Shown here: one piece after another, positions 53,672 to 62,657 of the stretch
Layout: every line of letters begins with the position of its first letter
Numbering within the stretch: the stretch's first letter is position 1
Source: Ruania alkalisoli
GTDB lineage: Bacteria > Actinomycetota > Actinomycetes > Actinomycetales > Beutenbergiaceae
Direction: 5' to 3'
Length of the DNA: 64,000 bases
NCBI RefSeq assembly: GCF_014960965.1
Contig: NZ_CP063169.1
Span: 3,629,581 to 3,693,580 of the forward strand
The notes under the pieces: generated by a model
What the model was told of the DNA's origin: nothing
The model's input: only the letters and a program-made list of their open reading frames with translations
Databases searched by the model: none
Made by a program: the position numbers and the translations under genes

Positions 53672-55450
53672 ATGACCGGCCAGACCACCGAAGCCGCCCC
53701 GGCCGACCCCGCGACCAGCACGACCAGCACGGGTTCCGCCGCGAGCACGCGCACCGCCCGTCCAGCCCGGCCGAAGCGACCCAACGGCCAGTGGAAAGTC
53801 GACGGCACCGAGCCGCTCAACCACAACGAGGCGTTCAAGCAGGAGGACAACGGCCTCAATGTCCGCGAGCGCATTGAGCAGGTGTACGCCAAGGAGGGAT
53901 TCGACTCGATCCCCGGCGATGACCTGCACGGACGGTTCCGCTGGTGGGGGCTGTATACCCAGCGCAAGCCCGGTATCGACGGCGGCCGCACCGCCACCCT
54001 CGAACCGCACGAGCTCGAGGACAAGTACTTCATGCTGCGGGTGCGCATCGACGGTGGCGCCCTCACCACCGAGCAGCTGCGCGTGATCGCCGGGATCTCC
54101 ACCGAGCTGGCACGCGACTCCGCCGACATCACCGATCGGCAGAACATCCAGTTGCACTGGGTGCAGGTGGAGGACGTGCCGGAGATCTGGCGCCGTCTGG
54201 AAGCCGTGGGGCTGGGTACGACCGAGGCGTGCGGCGACGTGCCGCGCGTGGTTCTCGGCAGCCCGGTCGCAGGCATCGCGGCGGACGAGATCCTCGACCC
54301 GAGTCCCGCGATCGAGGAGATCAACCGGCGCTATCTCGGAGTGCCCGAGCTGGCCAACCTCCCCCGCAAGTTCAAGACGGCCGTCACCGGTCACCCCGGT
54401 CAGGACGTGGTGCACGAGATCAATGACGTCGCCTTCGTCGGCCTCGAGCACCCCGAGCTGGGCGCCGGCTTCGACGTCTGGGTCGGCGGCGGCTTGTCCG
54501 CCAACCCGCGCCTGGGAGAGCGGCTCGGTGCCTTCGCCACCGAGGAGCAGGTGCCGGACGTGTGGCACGGGGTGGCGCAGATCTTCCGCGACTACGGCTA
54601 CCGGCGGCTGCGCAACAAAGCCCGCCTGAAGTTCCTGCTTGCCGACTGGGGCCCGGAGAAGTTCCGCCAGGTGCTGCAGGAGGAGTACCTGGGCTACGAG
54701 CTGCCCGACGGTCCGCCCGCTCCGCAACCACGTGTACCCGGCGACCACGTCGGGGTGCACGCGCAGAAGGACGGCAGGTACTACGTCGGGGCCGCTCCGT
54801 ACGTGGGCCGGGTCAGCGGTCAGGTGCTGAACGCCGTCGCCGAACTCGCCGAGTCGGTGGGCTCGCAGCGGATCCGGCTGACCCCGCACCAGAAGCTCTT
54901 GGTGCTGGACGTGCCCGAGGCCGCCGTCGAGCAGGTGACCGAGGGCCTGCGGGCGCTGGGCCTGGAGGCCGACCCGAGCCCGTTCCGGCGCAGCACCATC
55001 GCCTGCACCGGCATCGAGTACTGCAAGCTCGCGATCGTCGAGACCAAGCAGACTGCCACCGACACGATCGACGAGCTGGAGCGGCGGCTCGCCGACGTCC
55101 CGGATCTGCGGCCGCTGACGCTGCACCTGAACGGATGCCCGAACTCCTGCGCCCGGATCCAGACCGCCGATATCGGCCTCAAGGGCCAGCTGGTGATGAA
55201 CGACGACGGCGAACAGGTGCCGGGTTTCCAGGTGCACCTGGGCGGGGGGCTGGCCTCCGAGACCCGGGATGAGGCAGGGCTGGGACGCACGGTCCGCGGG
55301 CTGAAGGTCACCGCCGACGATCTGCCCGAGTATGTGGAACGGGTCACCCGGCGCTATCTGGACGAGACCGATGGAGCCGACAAGGCGGGCCCTGCGCGTG
55401 AGTCGTTCGCGTCCTGGGCGCACCGGGCCGATGAGGAGGCGCTGAAGTGA
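53672..55450 (+). CDS. sir: Ferredoxin-dependent sulfite reductase
   Basis: 592 residues, siroheme/[4Fe-4S] protein of the nitrite/sulfite reductase family. Two NiR/SiR halves; the cluster ligands lie in IACTGIEYC and NGCPNSC. Reduces sulfite to sulfide with six electrons from ferredoxin. The N-terminal 40 residues are disordered (Thr/Ala/Pro-rich). GAGGAG precedes the ATG. A nitrite reductase role is possible from sequence alone, but cysH-cysD-cysN directly downstream settle it as sulfite reductase. Confidence 0.93.
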   Translation: MTGQTTEAAPADPATSTTSTGSAASTRTARPARPKRPNGQWKVDGTEPLNHNEAFKQEDNGLNVRERIEQVYAKEGFDSIPGDDLHGRFRWWGLYTQRKPGIDGGRTATLEPHELEDKYFMLRVRIDGGALTTEQLRVIAGISTELARDSADITDRQNIQLHWVQVEDVPEIWRRLEAVGLGTTEACGDVPRVVLGSPVAGIAADEILDPSPAIEEINRRYLGVPELANLPRKFKTAVTGHPGQDVVHEINDVAFVGLEHPELGAGFDVWVGGGLSANPRLGERLGAFATEEQVPDVWHGVAQIFRDYGYRRLRNKARLKFLLADWGPEKFRQVLQEEYLGYELPDGPPAPQPRVPGDHVGVHAQKDGRYYVGAAPYVGRVSGQVLNAVAELAESVGSQRIRLTPHQKLLVLDVPEAAVEQVTEGLRALGLEADPSPFRRSTIACTGIEYCKLAIVETKQTATDTIDELERRLADVPDLRPLTLHLNGCPNSCARIQTADIGLKGQLVMNDDGEQVPGFQVHLGGGLASETRDEAGLGRTVRGLKVTADDLPEYVERVTRRYLDETDGADKAGPARESFASWAHRADEEALK

Positions 55451-56280
55451 GTATCGGCGAAGCGAGCCCCCTGGCCACGCTGCGGCGTGCTGCCCAGGAG
55501 CGTCAGCAGGTGCGCGCCACGGCGCGTGCCGCCCATCAGGAACGACGAGCTGCCGCCCGGCCGAAGCGGTCGGCGGCCGAGTTGCAGGAGGTGGCTGCCC
55601 GTGGTCAGGCACTACTGGGTGGTAGCGGGATCGGTGCCGCCGACGAGGCGAGCCCAGCGCAGGTGGCAGCCTGGGCTGCGCAGGAGTTCGGCGTGCACCT
55701 GGCGGTGGCATGCTCGATGGCCGACGCGGCGCTGCCACATCTGATCTCCCAGCACGCCCCCTGGGTGGATGTGCTCTTCCTCGACACCGGGTACCACTTC
55801 GCCGAGACCCTCGGCACCCGGAACCGGGTGGAGCTGGAGATGGACGTGACCGTGGTGGACGTCCGGCCCGAACTGACCGTGGCCGAGCAGGACGCGGCCC
55901 ACGGCAAGGACCTGTTCGCCCGCGACGCCGCCGCATGCTGCGCGATGCGCAAAGTCGAGCCGCTGCACCGCACGCTCGGCACCTACGAGGCGTGGGTGAC
56001 CGGGGTGCGCCGCGAGGAGGCACCGACCCGCGCGAACACCCCGTTGGTGACCTGGGACGAGAAGAACGGCCTGGTGAAGATCAACCCGGTGGCCGCCTGG
56101 ACCGACGCCGACCTCACGGGCTACGCCGAGGAGCACGGCGTGATCGTCAATCCCCTGCTGAATGACGGGTATCCCTCGATCGGGTGCGCCCCGTGCACAG
56201 CACGCGTCGCTCCCGGAGCCGACCCCCGATCCGGCCGTTGGGCCGGGCTGGACAAGACCGAATGCGGACTGCACACATGA
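55447..56280 (+). CDS. cysH: Adenylylsulfate (APS) reductase, assimilatory
   Basis: 277 residues. The PAPS-reductase fold carries FLDTGYHFAETL and the paired cysteines ACCAMRK and GCAPCTARV that bind a [4Fe-4S] cluster, which indicates use of APS rather than PAPS; the C-terminal catalytic motif is KTECGLH. A 50-residue basic helical head precedes the domain. GTG start overlapping the sir stop by 4 nt. No cysC is in the operon, which agrees with APS reduction. Confidence 0.95.
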   Translation: MSIGEASPLATLRRAAQERQQVRATARAAHQERRAAARPKRSAAELQEVAARGQALLGGSGIGAADEASPAQVAAWAAQEFGVHLAVACSMADAALPHLISQHAPWVDVLFLDTGYHFAETLGTRNRVELEMDVTVVDVRPELTVAEQDAAHGKDLFARDAAACCAMRKVEPLHRTLGTYEAWVTGVRREEAPTRANTPLVTWDEKNGLVKINPVAAWTDADLTGYAEEHGVIVNPLLNDGYPSIGCAPCTARVAPGADPRSGRWAGLDKTECGLHT

Positions 56281-57251
56281 GCATTGACGTGACGACTCCC
56301 CCGACCACCGATACGACCCCGGCTGGCCTCACCGACGCCCCGCACCAGTACCGGCTCACCCGCGCCGAGGCGCTGGAGAGCGAGAGCATCCACCTGATCC
56401 GGGAGGTCGTGGCCGAGTTCGAGCGCCCGGTGCTGCTGTTCTCCGGCGGCAAGGACTCGGTGGTGATGCTGCACCTGGCGGCCAAGGCGTTCTGGCCCGC
56501 GAAGGTGCCCTTCGGCGTGCTGCACGTGGACACCGGGCACAACTTCCCGGAGGTGCTGAACTATCGGGACCGAACCGTCGAACAACTAGGTGTGCACCTG
56601 CACGTGGCACGCGTGCAGGACTACATCGACGACGGCCGCCTCCGCGAACGCCCGGACGGCACCCGCAACCCGCTGCAGACCCTCCCGCTGCTGGATGCGA
56701 TCACCGGGAACAAGTTCGACGCCGTCTTCGGGGGCGGACGCCGGGACGAGGAGAAGGCACGCGCCAAGGAGCGGGTGATCTCGCTGCGGGACGAGTTCGG
56801 GCAGTGGGATCCACGCAACCAGCGGCCCGAGCTGTGGAATCTGTACAACGGCCGGCACCGCCCGGGCGAGCACGTGCGTGCCTTCCCCCTGTCCAATTGG
56901 ACCGAGTTGGACGTGTGGAGCTACATCGCGGCTGAGGGCATCGAACTGCCGCACCTGTACTACGCGCACGAGCGGGAGGTCTTCGACCGGGACGGGATGC
57001 TGCTCGCCGTCGGTGAGCACGCTCGCCCCCGCACCGACGCCGAGCTGGCGAGTGTGCGGACCGAGCAGGTGCGCTATCGCACCATCGGCGACATGAGTTG
57101 CACCGGGGCTGTGCTCTCCGATGCGAGCGATCCGGCCGCCGTCGTGGACGAAGTGGCCGCCACGCGCATCACCGAACGAGGCGCCACTCGCGCCGACGAC
57201 AGGCTCTCCGAGGCCGCCATGGAGGACCGCAAGAAGGAGGGCTACTTCTGA
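56277..57251 (+). CDS. cysD: Sulfate adenylyltransferase subunit 2
   Basis: 324 residues, PP-loop ATP pyrophosphatase fold with LLFSGGKDSVVMLHLA and FGGGRRDEEKARAKER. Makes APS from sulfate and ATP together with CysN. ATG overlaps the cysH stop by 4 nt (ATGA). The C-terminal RKKEGYF tail is the usual one. Confidence 0.97.
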   Translation: MSIDVTTPPTTDTTPAGLTDAPHQYRLTRAEALESESIHLIREVVAEFERPVLLFSGGKDSVVMLHLAAKAFWPAKVPFGVLHVDTGHNFPEVLNYRDRTVEQLGVHLHVARVQDYIDDGRLRERPDGTRNPLQTLPLLDAITGNKFDAVFGGGRRDEEKARAKERVISLRDEFGQWDPRNQRPELWNLYNGRHRPGEHVRAFPLSNWTELDVWSYIAAEGIELPHLYYAHEREVFDRDGMLLAVGEHARPRTDAELASVRTEQVRYRTIGDMSCTGAVLSDASDPAAVVDEVAATRITERGATRADDRLSEAAMEDRKKEGYF

Positions 57252-58597
57252 TGGGCACGCTCACTCACGCCACGGCCGATCCCACGGCGGTCGACCCGAC
57301 GATCGCCGACCCCAGCGCCGTCGACCCGACGGCACCGGGCACGCTGCTGCGGCTTGCCACGGCAGGCTCCGTCGACGACGGCAAGTCCACGCTCGTGGGC
57401 CGGCTGCTGTACGACTCCAAATCGGTCCTGGCCGACCAGTGGGACGCGATCGAGCGCGTCTCCGCCGGTCGCGGGCAAGAGTCGGCGGACCTGGCGCTGC
57501 TCACCGACGGCCTGCGCGCCGAGCGGGAGCAGGGCATCACCATCGATGTGGCCTACCGCTATTTCGCCACTCAGACCCGCTCGTTCATCCTGGCCGACTG
57601 CCCCGGGCACGTGCAGTACACCCGCAACACCGTCACCGGCGCCTCCACCGCGGACGCGGTGGTGCTGCTGGTGGACGCCCGCAAGGGGCTGCTGGAACAG
57701 ACCAGGCGGCACCTCGCCGTCGTGGGCCTGCTGCGGGTGCCGCATGTGGTGGTCGCGGTGAACAAGATCGACCTCGTGGACTACTCGCGCGACCGCTTCA
57801 CCGAGCTCGCCGAGGAGATCCGCGCCGCGGCCGTCTCGCTCGGAGTGCCGCACGTGCACCCGATCCCGGTCTCGGCGCTGGTGGGCGACAACGTCGTCAC
57901 CCGGGCCGAGCAGACGATGCCCTGGTATGAGGGGCCGAGCCTGCTGGAGCTGCTGGAGTCTCTCCCGGTGGCCGACGATCCGGCCGGCGAGGCGTTCCGG
58001 ATGCCGGTGCAGTCGGTGCTGCGCCCGCAGGGTGCGGCAGTGTCAGCCGAGTACGCCGAGTACCGCGGCTACGCCGGGCAGGTCGCGGCCGGGGTGGTGC
58101 GCGTCGGGGATCCGGTGGTCATCCTCCCCAGCGGCCTGCGCACCACCGTCGAGGGCATCGACACCCCCGACGGGGAGCTGGTGGAGGCATTCGCCCCGCA
58201 GTCGGTGGTCGTGCGCCTCAGCGATGACATCGACGTGGCCCGCGGGGACTTGATCGCCGCGGCGACCGACGCCCCGGTGCCGGTGAAGGACCTCACCGGC
58301 ACCGTCAGCTGGCTCAGCGACCAGCCACTGCGCCCCGGCGCCCGGGTGCTGCTCAAGCACACCACCCGCACGGTGCGGGCGATCGTGGCCGAGGTGACTG
58401 GGCGGCTCGATCTGGACAGCGGCCAGACCAGCCCGGCCGACCTGCTCGAGCTCAACGACATCGGCACGGTCCGGGTGCGCCTGGCCGAGCCGATCGTGGC
58501 CGAGGACTACGCCACCTCCCGCCGCACCGGCGCGTTCCTGCTGATCGACGCCCACGACGGCAACACCCTCGCGGCGGGGATGACCGGCACTCCCTGA
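57251..58597 (+). CDS. cysN: Sulfate adenylyltransferase subunit 1 (GTPase)
   Basis: 448 residues, EF-Tu-like GTPase: AGSVDDGKSTL (P-loop), DCPGH, NKID and three beta-barrel segments. Couples GTP hydrolysis to APS synthesis by CysD. There is no C-terminal APS kinase (CysC), unlike the mycobacterial CysNC fusion. The ATG shares one base with the cysD stop (TGATG). Last gene of the sir-cysHDN operon. A short Asp/Pro/Thr repeat region precedes the GTPase domain. Confidence 0.96.
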   Translation: MGTLTHATADPTAVDPTIADPSAVDPTAPGTLLRLATAGSVDDGKSTLVGRLLYDSKSVLADQWDAIERVSAGRGQESADLALLTDGLRAEREQGITIDVAYRYFATQTRSFILADCPGHVQYTRNTVTGASTADAVVLLVDARKGLLEQTRRHLAVVGLLRVPHVVVAVNKIDLVDYSRDRFTELAEEIRAAAVSLGVPHVHPIPVSALVGDNVVTRAEQTMPWYEGPSLLELLESLPVADDPAGEAFRMPVQSVLRPQGAAVSAEYAEYRGYAGQVAAGVVRVGDPVVILPSGLRTTVEGIDTPDGELVEAFAPQSVVVRLSDDIDVARGDLIAAATDAPVPVKDLTGTVSWLSDQPLRPGARVLLKHTTRTVRAIVAEVTGRLDLDSGQTSPADLLELNDIGTVRVRLAEPIVAEDYATSRRTGAFLLIDAHDGNTLAAGMTGTP

Positions 58598-58668
58598 ACA
58601 CAACTGACGGCCCTCAGCGCACCTGTGCCAGATATGGCACGGATCCGCTGAGGGCCGTCGTCTGTTCG
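58596..58668. repeat. Nested palindromic intergenic element, copy 2
   Basis: A perfect 14-bp stem (58606-58619 and 58646-58659), extended outward by GAACA/TGTTC, encloses GTGCCA-GATA-TGGCAC (58625-58640). It begins at the cysN stop and ends just before the promoter of the next gene. It shares the left-arm ACAACTGACGG and the nested core with copy 1 at 37896. It may end the sir-cys transcript. Confidence 0.7.
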
Positions 58669-58683
58669 CGGCACAATGAGCCG

Positions 58684-60024
58684 ATGACGGCGCACACCTG
58701 GCGGAACTGGTCCGGCACGGCCACCGCCCACCCCAGCCGCATCGCCCGGCCTCGCGACGAGGGCGAGGTGGTGGACCTGGTGCGGGCCGCTGTCGCGGCT
58801 GGCAGCACGATCCGGGCGGTCGGTGCCGGGCACTCCTTCACCCCGGCCGCCGCGACCGAGGGCACGCTGGTCCACCTCGACGCGCTCGACCGCCTCGAGC
58901 ACGTCGGGCCACCGGCGGCGGACGGTTCCCGCCTGGTGACGGTCGGCGCCGGAATCCGGCTGCACGCCCTCTGCCGGGTACTCGCCGACCATGGCCTCGC
59001 GCTGGAGAACATGGGCGATATCGACCGCCAGTCCCTTGCCGGCGCCATCTCCACCGGAACCCACGGCACCGGCGCGCGGCTGGGCGGGCTGGCCACCCAG
59101 GTGCACGGGATGCGGGTGGTCACCGCCGACGCCCGCGTCCATGACGTCGGACCAGATTCCCCCGACGGCGGAGCCGACCTGTTCGAGCTGGCCCGCCTCA
59201 GTTTGGGCACGGCCGGAATCCTGACCGCGATCACCCTGCGCTGCGTGCCCGCGTTCACGCTCACCGCCGCCGAGGCGCCCCTACCCCTGCCCCACGTCCT
59301 GGAATCGCTCGTCGATCTGGCTGTCGCCGACCACTTCGAGTTCTACTGGTTCCCGGGCACCGATGTGGCGCTGACGAAGACGAACACCCGCGACGGCGCC
59401 GCTCCCCCACTTCCTCCGCTGCGCCGCTTCCTGCACGACGAGGCCCTGGCCAACGGTGTCTTCGAGGTGACCAACCGGATCGCCACCGCCGTGCCCGGCC
59501 TGACCCCGCACCTGAACCGCCTCGCCGCCCGCGCGCTCGGCGCCCGCACCTACACCGCCGCCTCCCACGAAGTGTTCACCTCCCCGCGCCGGGTGCGTTT
59601 CGCCGAGATGGAGTACGCCCTGCCCGCCGAGGCGCTCGTCGACGCACTCGGCGAAGTCGACACCTGGTTGCGCCGCAGCCGGGAGAACGTCCCGTTCCCG
59701 ATCGAGGTGCGCTTCGCCGCAGCCGACCGCGTGTGGCTCTCGACGGCGTACGGCCGGCCCACCGCGTACGTGGCCGTGCACCAGTACCACCGCCTGCCCT
59801 ACGCCCGGTATTTCCGTGCGGTGGAGGCCATCATGCGCGGCTACGACGGGCGACCGCACTGGGGAAAGTTGCACCGCCGTCGGGCTGCTGACCTGGCACC
59901 CGCCTACCCACGATTCGCCGATGCTGCCGCGGCGCGGGGCAGGGTCGACCCGAGCGGTGTGTTCGCGAACTCCTACGTCGACCAGGTGCTGGGCGCCCAC
60001 ACCGAGCCGACGCCGGCCAGGTAA
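58684..60024 (+). CDS. FAD-linked sugar-lactone oxidase (D-arabinono-1,4-lactone oxidase type)
   Basis: 446 residues. The N-terminal FAD-binding domain (VAO/PCMH type) has RAVGAGHSFTP and ALENMGDIDRQSLAGAISTG followed by THGTG. The C-terminal ALO domain ends with the HWGK motif (GRPHWGKLH). Relatives oxidise aldonolactones or alditols. No Cys or His clearly marks covalent FAD; the His in GAGHSF is the usual candidate. A CACAAT box lies 6 nt before the ATG: leaderless. Confidence 0.9.
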   Translation: MTAHTWRNWSGTATAHPSRIARPRDEGEVVDLVRAAVAAGSTIRAVGAGHSFTPAAATEGTLVHLDALDRLEHVGPPAADGSRLVTVGAGIRLHALCRVLADHGLALENMGDIDRQSLAGAISTGTHGTGARLGGLATQVHGMRVVTADARVHDVGPDSPDGGADLFELARLSLGTAGILTAITLRCVPAFTLTAAEAPLPLPHVLESLVDLAVADHFEFYWFPGTDVALTKTNTRDGAAPPLPPLRRFLHDEALANGVFEVTNRIATAVPGLTPHLNRLAARALGARTYTAASHEVFTSPRRVRFAEMEYALPAEALVDALGEVDTWLRRSRENVPFPIEVRFAAADRVWLSTAYGRPTAYVAVHQYHRLPYARYFRAVEAIMRGYDGRPHWGKLHRRRAADLAPAYPRFADAAAARGRVDPSGVFANSYVDQVLGAHTEPTPAR

Positions 60025-60064
60025 CATCGCGGCGTCGGACGACACCACGTCGATGGGAGCCCGG

Positions 60065-60895
60065 ATGCGACGCACCGTGTCCGCGGAGCTGCACGTCACC
60101 GCCGGGATCGGCACCACCGAGGTCGCCCTGCAGGTGGCGCTGGCGCGTGTGCCCGGGCTGCGGGTGAGCGAGTCGCTGGAGATCCGCCAGGACGGACGGC
60201 TCCTCGAGCCGGCCGAGGAACCCACCGCACACGGCGGCCGGATGCACCTGGTCACACTCGACCGGGCCGCCGAGCAGCCAGGCGAGGTGAGCGTGCGCTA
60301 CGACGCGAGTGTGGAGGATGAGGCGGCCGGCGCCGTCGCGGAGGTACCGACCACCACAGCGGACCTGATGGCCTACCGGCGCCCCAGCCGCTATGCCCAG
60401 TCGGATGAGCTGTTCGTGACGGCGCGGCGTGAGCTCGGCGGGCGGCAGGGTTTGGCACTGGTGCACGCGGTCGGGGACTGGGTGGCCTCCCGGGTTCGGT
60501 ACGTTCCCGGGTCGAGTCGCGTGACCGACGGGGCGGTGGCGACCCTGCTTCAGGGGCAGGGCGTGTGCCGCGACTACGCGCACCTGGTGGTGGCGCTGCT
60601 GCGGGCGCTCGACGTGCCCGCGCGACTGGCCGCGGTCTACGCGCCAGGGCTGCGTCCGATGGATTTCCACGCCGTCGCCGAGGCGTGGGTGCAGGGTCAG
60701 TGGTATGCGGTCGACGCCACCCGGATGGCGCCGCGCAGCGCCATGGCGCGGATCAGCACCGGCCGTGATGCGGCCGATACTGCGTTCCTTTCTGCCTATG
60801 GTGCCGGGATCCAGATGGGGCCGCAGACGGTGACTGCGACGGTCGACGGCAATCTCCCGGTGGAGAGTGCCGACACGGCGGTGCAGATGCCGTGA
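60065..60895 (+). CDS. Transglutaminase-like protein
   Basis: 276 residues. An N-terminal beta domain (about 1-95, transglutaminase N-like) is followed by the papain-like core with Cys in GQGVCRDYAHLVVALLR, His in PMDFHAVAEAW and Asp in YAVDATR, an intact triad. Probably a cytosolic protease or amidase rather than a cross-linking enzyme. GGGAG 5 nt before the ATG at 60065 sets the start; an ATG at 60053 is also in frame. Confidence 0.88.
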   Translation: MRRTVSAELHVTAGIGTTEVALQVALARVPGLRVSESLEIRQDGRLLEPAEEPTAHGGRMHLVTLDRAAEQPGEVSVRYDASVEDEAAGAVAEVPTTTADLMAYRRPSRYAQSDELFVTARRELGGRQGLALVHAVGDWVASRVRYVPGSSRVTDGAVATLLQGQGVCRDYAHLVVALLRALDVPARLAAVYAPGLRPMDFHAVAEAWVQGQWYAVDATRMAPRSAMARISTGRDAADTAFLSAYGAGIQMGPQTVTATVDGNLPVESADTAVQMP

Positions 60896-61554
60896 CCGAC
60901 CCGGCTCTCCCGGAGACGTCGCAGGAGAAGTGGGCCCGCCGCTTCACCGTGCCCGTGCTGGTCGCGGCGCTGGCCGCCGTTCCTGCGTTGTTCCTGACAT
61001 TGCTTCCGGACCCGTGGCTCACGGCCGGGCTGGTGGTGAACGTGCTCTCAGGGGCTGTGCTCACCGCCGAGACGCTGGTGCTGTTCGCCGTATCGGCGGA
61101 CAAACGGGCCTGGCTACGACGGCAGTGGTGGCTGGTGCTGCTCACCGTACTCATCCTGATCAGCGTGGTGCTGGCGCTGGGGCCGGTGCAGATCCTGCGG
61201 CTGGTGCGGGTGGTGGCGGCGCTGCGCGTGCTGGGGGTGCGGCGGATCCTGCGCTCGGGTCAGGTGCTGGTGAACCGGGTGGATCGGATCCGTCCGATCC
61301 TGCCGCGCGGGATCGCAGCGGGACTGGTGCTCGTGTTCTCGACCGTGGTGCTCGTCGATCCGAACTCCCCCAGCCGGCAGTTGCTGGCCGACCTGCTCCC
61401 CGCTGGCTCCGGGGCGACGATCGCGGTGATCGGCGGGCTGGGCCTCGCGGTGGCCACGTGGATCGTGCTGCGAGGGAGCCGCGGGGACGGGGAGCCGGGG
61501 GTAGACGAGACGAGCGAGGACGCACCCGGCGCCGAGGATCGCGCGGGCAGCTGA
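60892..61554 (+). CDS. Voltage-sensor-like membrane protein without a recognisable pore
   Basis: 220 residues, about six hydrophobic segments. Helix 4 has Arg at regular intervals (ILRLVRVVAALRVLGVRRIL), as in the S4 helix of voltage-gated channels. After it come two more helices, but the loop between them has no TVGYG-like filter. The C-terminus is acidic. GTG start overlapping the transglutaminase stop by 4 nt. It may be a degenerate potassium channel or a different membrane protein; I am not sure which. Confidence 0.65.
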   Translation: MTDPALPETSQEKWARRFTVPVLVAALAAVPALFLTLLPDPWLTAGLVVNVLSGAVLTAETLVLFAVSADKRAWLRRQWWLVLLTVLILISVVLALGPVQILRLVRVVAALRVLGVRRILRSGQVLVNRVDRIRPILPRGIAAGLVLVFSTVVLVDPNSPSRQLLADLLPAGSGATIAVIGGLGLAVATWIVLRGSRGDGEPGVDETSEDAPGAEDRAGS

Positions 61555-61624
61555 CACACCTCCCGCAGTCTGACCTACGTTCTGCGGGGGCGCACGGTAT
61601 GTCGGACTGCCGAACCTGTGTCAG
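61551..61624. repeat. Complex inverted repeat with three pairings
   Basis: CTGACACA (61551-61558) pairs with TGTGTCAG (61617-61624). GCAGTCTGAC (61565-61574) pairs with GTCGGACTGC (61601-61610, one mismatch). CCCGCAG (61562-61568) can alternatively pair with CTGCGGG (61582-61588). It starts within the stop codon of the upstream gene. The TGTGTCAG arm recalls the TGTGCCAG core of copies 1 and 2 and the hairpin at 10421. Confidence 0.55.
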
Positions 61625-61721
61625 ACGGACCGGCAGGCCAGGGCGCCGGAGCGCCGCGGCGCCCCATGCTCGGCAGCGCACCATGCTGGCGTAGGCTAGA
61701 CGCCGCCGCTCCTCGCGGCAT

Positions 61722-61794
61722 GGGCCTCTAGCTCAATTGGCAGAGCTGCGGACTTTTAATCCGTAGGTTCCGGGTTCGAGCCCCGGGGGGCCCA
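61722..61794 (+). tRNA. tRNA-Lys (anticodon UUU)
   Basis: 73 nt. The acceptor stem GGGCCTC pairs with GGGGCCC (one G-U), with discriminator A. The D arm is GCTC/GAGC, the anticodon arm GCGGA-CTTTTAA-TCCGT (anticodon at 61755-61757), and the T arm CCGGG-TTCGAGC-CCCGG. CCA is not encoded. A TAGGCT box at 61692-61697 is a likely -10 element. Confidence 0.97.
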
Positions 61795-61801
61795 CTGCCC
61801 A

Positions 61802-62221
61802 TCACTGGCCGGTCAGCGCGCGCCGCCTCCGGCGTGCCACCCGCAGCCCGACGATCGAGCCCAGCACCGCAACCGCTTCGGCGACCGCACTGAGCGTCTT
61901 CTCCGGGTACCAGAACGGGTCGTACATCGAGGGCACCGGGCCGATCGCCGGCACGTTCACCAGGCTGTACAGCAGCACCGCGCCGAACGCCGAGAGCGCC
62001 ACCAGCCCGGCGAGCACATAGGCGAGACGGGAGCCCCTGACCAGCAGGAACAGCCCGGCGAGCACGGCCGCCGTGGCCTGTACCCGGAAAAGGGTGTCGC
62101 CGCCGATCCCACCCGGGGCTGCGATCCCCATCTGCTCCGCCAGCCGGTAGTGCACGACGGCGTCCACCGTGAGACCGGCCACGACCAGCACCCGGACCAC
62201 CAGCTCCGGCGCCCGGGACAT
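61802..62221 (-). CDS. Small membrane protein, four helices, unknown function
   Basis: 139 residues with four hydrophobic helices and the conserved-looking loop MYDPFWYPEKTLSAVAE between helices 3 and 4. I do not recognise a family. It shares one base with the stop of the cupredoxin gene (TGATG), so the two are coupled and may work together, for example in copper or redox functions at the membrane (inference). Confidence 0.7.
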   Translation of the reverse strand: MSRAPELVVRVLVVAGLTVDAVVHYRLAEQMGIAAPGGIGGDTLFRVQATAAVLAGLFLLVRGSRLAYVLAGLVALSAFGAVLLYSLVNVPAIGPVPSMYDPFWYPEKTLSAVAEAVAVLGSIVGLRVARRRRRALTGQ

Positions 62222-62592
62222 CAGGGCTCCACCGTCAGTGTGGCCGTCATGTTCGGGTGCGGGGTGCAGTGGAACGGGTACTCCCCCGCGTCGGGCATGG
62301 TGAAGGAGACCTCGTCACCCGGACCGACGGACACGTCGAAGATGCCCTCCTCGTCGGAGGTGACCGTGTGCCCGACCGAATCCTCGTTGCGGACCGTGAT
62401 CGTCTCACCGGCGCTGAGGCCTTCCGGTACCTGGAAGGTGAAATCGGAGATCACCAGGGTGGTGCCGTCCGGCTCGGGCTCAGGGTCCGCAGCTGACTCG
62501 CCCGGGTCCGCACCGGAGCTGCATCCGACGAGCAGGAGCAGCACTCCCACTACGAGCGCCAGGGCACGAGGGCGATCCACGGTGATGTCCAT
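62221..62592 (-). CDS. Cupredoxin-domain lipoprotein
   Basis: 123 residues. Signal peptide with lipobox (LVGC), an acidic Pro linker, then a plastocyanin-like beta-sandwich with the type 1 copper ligands His (SVGHTVTS) and Cys, His and Met (YPFHCTPHPNM). Likely a membrane-tethered electron carrier or copper binder. The start at 62592 leaves a short signal peptide; the frame is open to 62679. Part of a minus-strand cluster with a sigma/anti-sigma pair. Confidence 0.88.
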   Translation of the reverse strand: MDITVDRPRALALVVGVLLLLVGCSSGADPGESAADPEPEPDGTTLVISDFTFQVPEGLSAGETITVRNEDSVGHTVTSDEEGIFDVSVGPGDEVSFTMPDAGEYPFHCTPHPNMTATLTVEP

Positions 62593-62657
62593 ACCTGGTG
62601 GTACGCACGAGAGGCGCGCTGGGATTGCCTCGATCCGTACGAATCTCACCCGGCCGC

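Noticed and set aside
53672-55450. Assignment of sir as a nitrite reductase
   Set aside because: The sequence family is shared, but the overlap with cysH, cysD and cysN and the Cys-rich leader point to sulfite.
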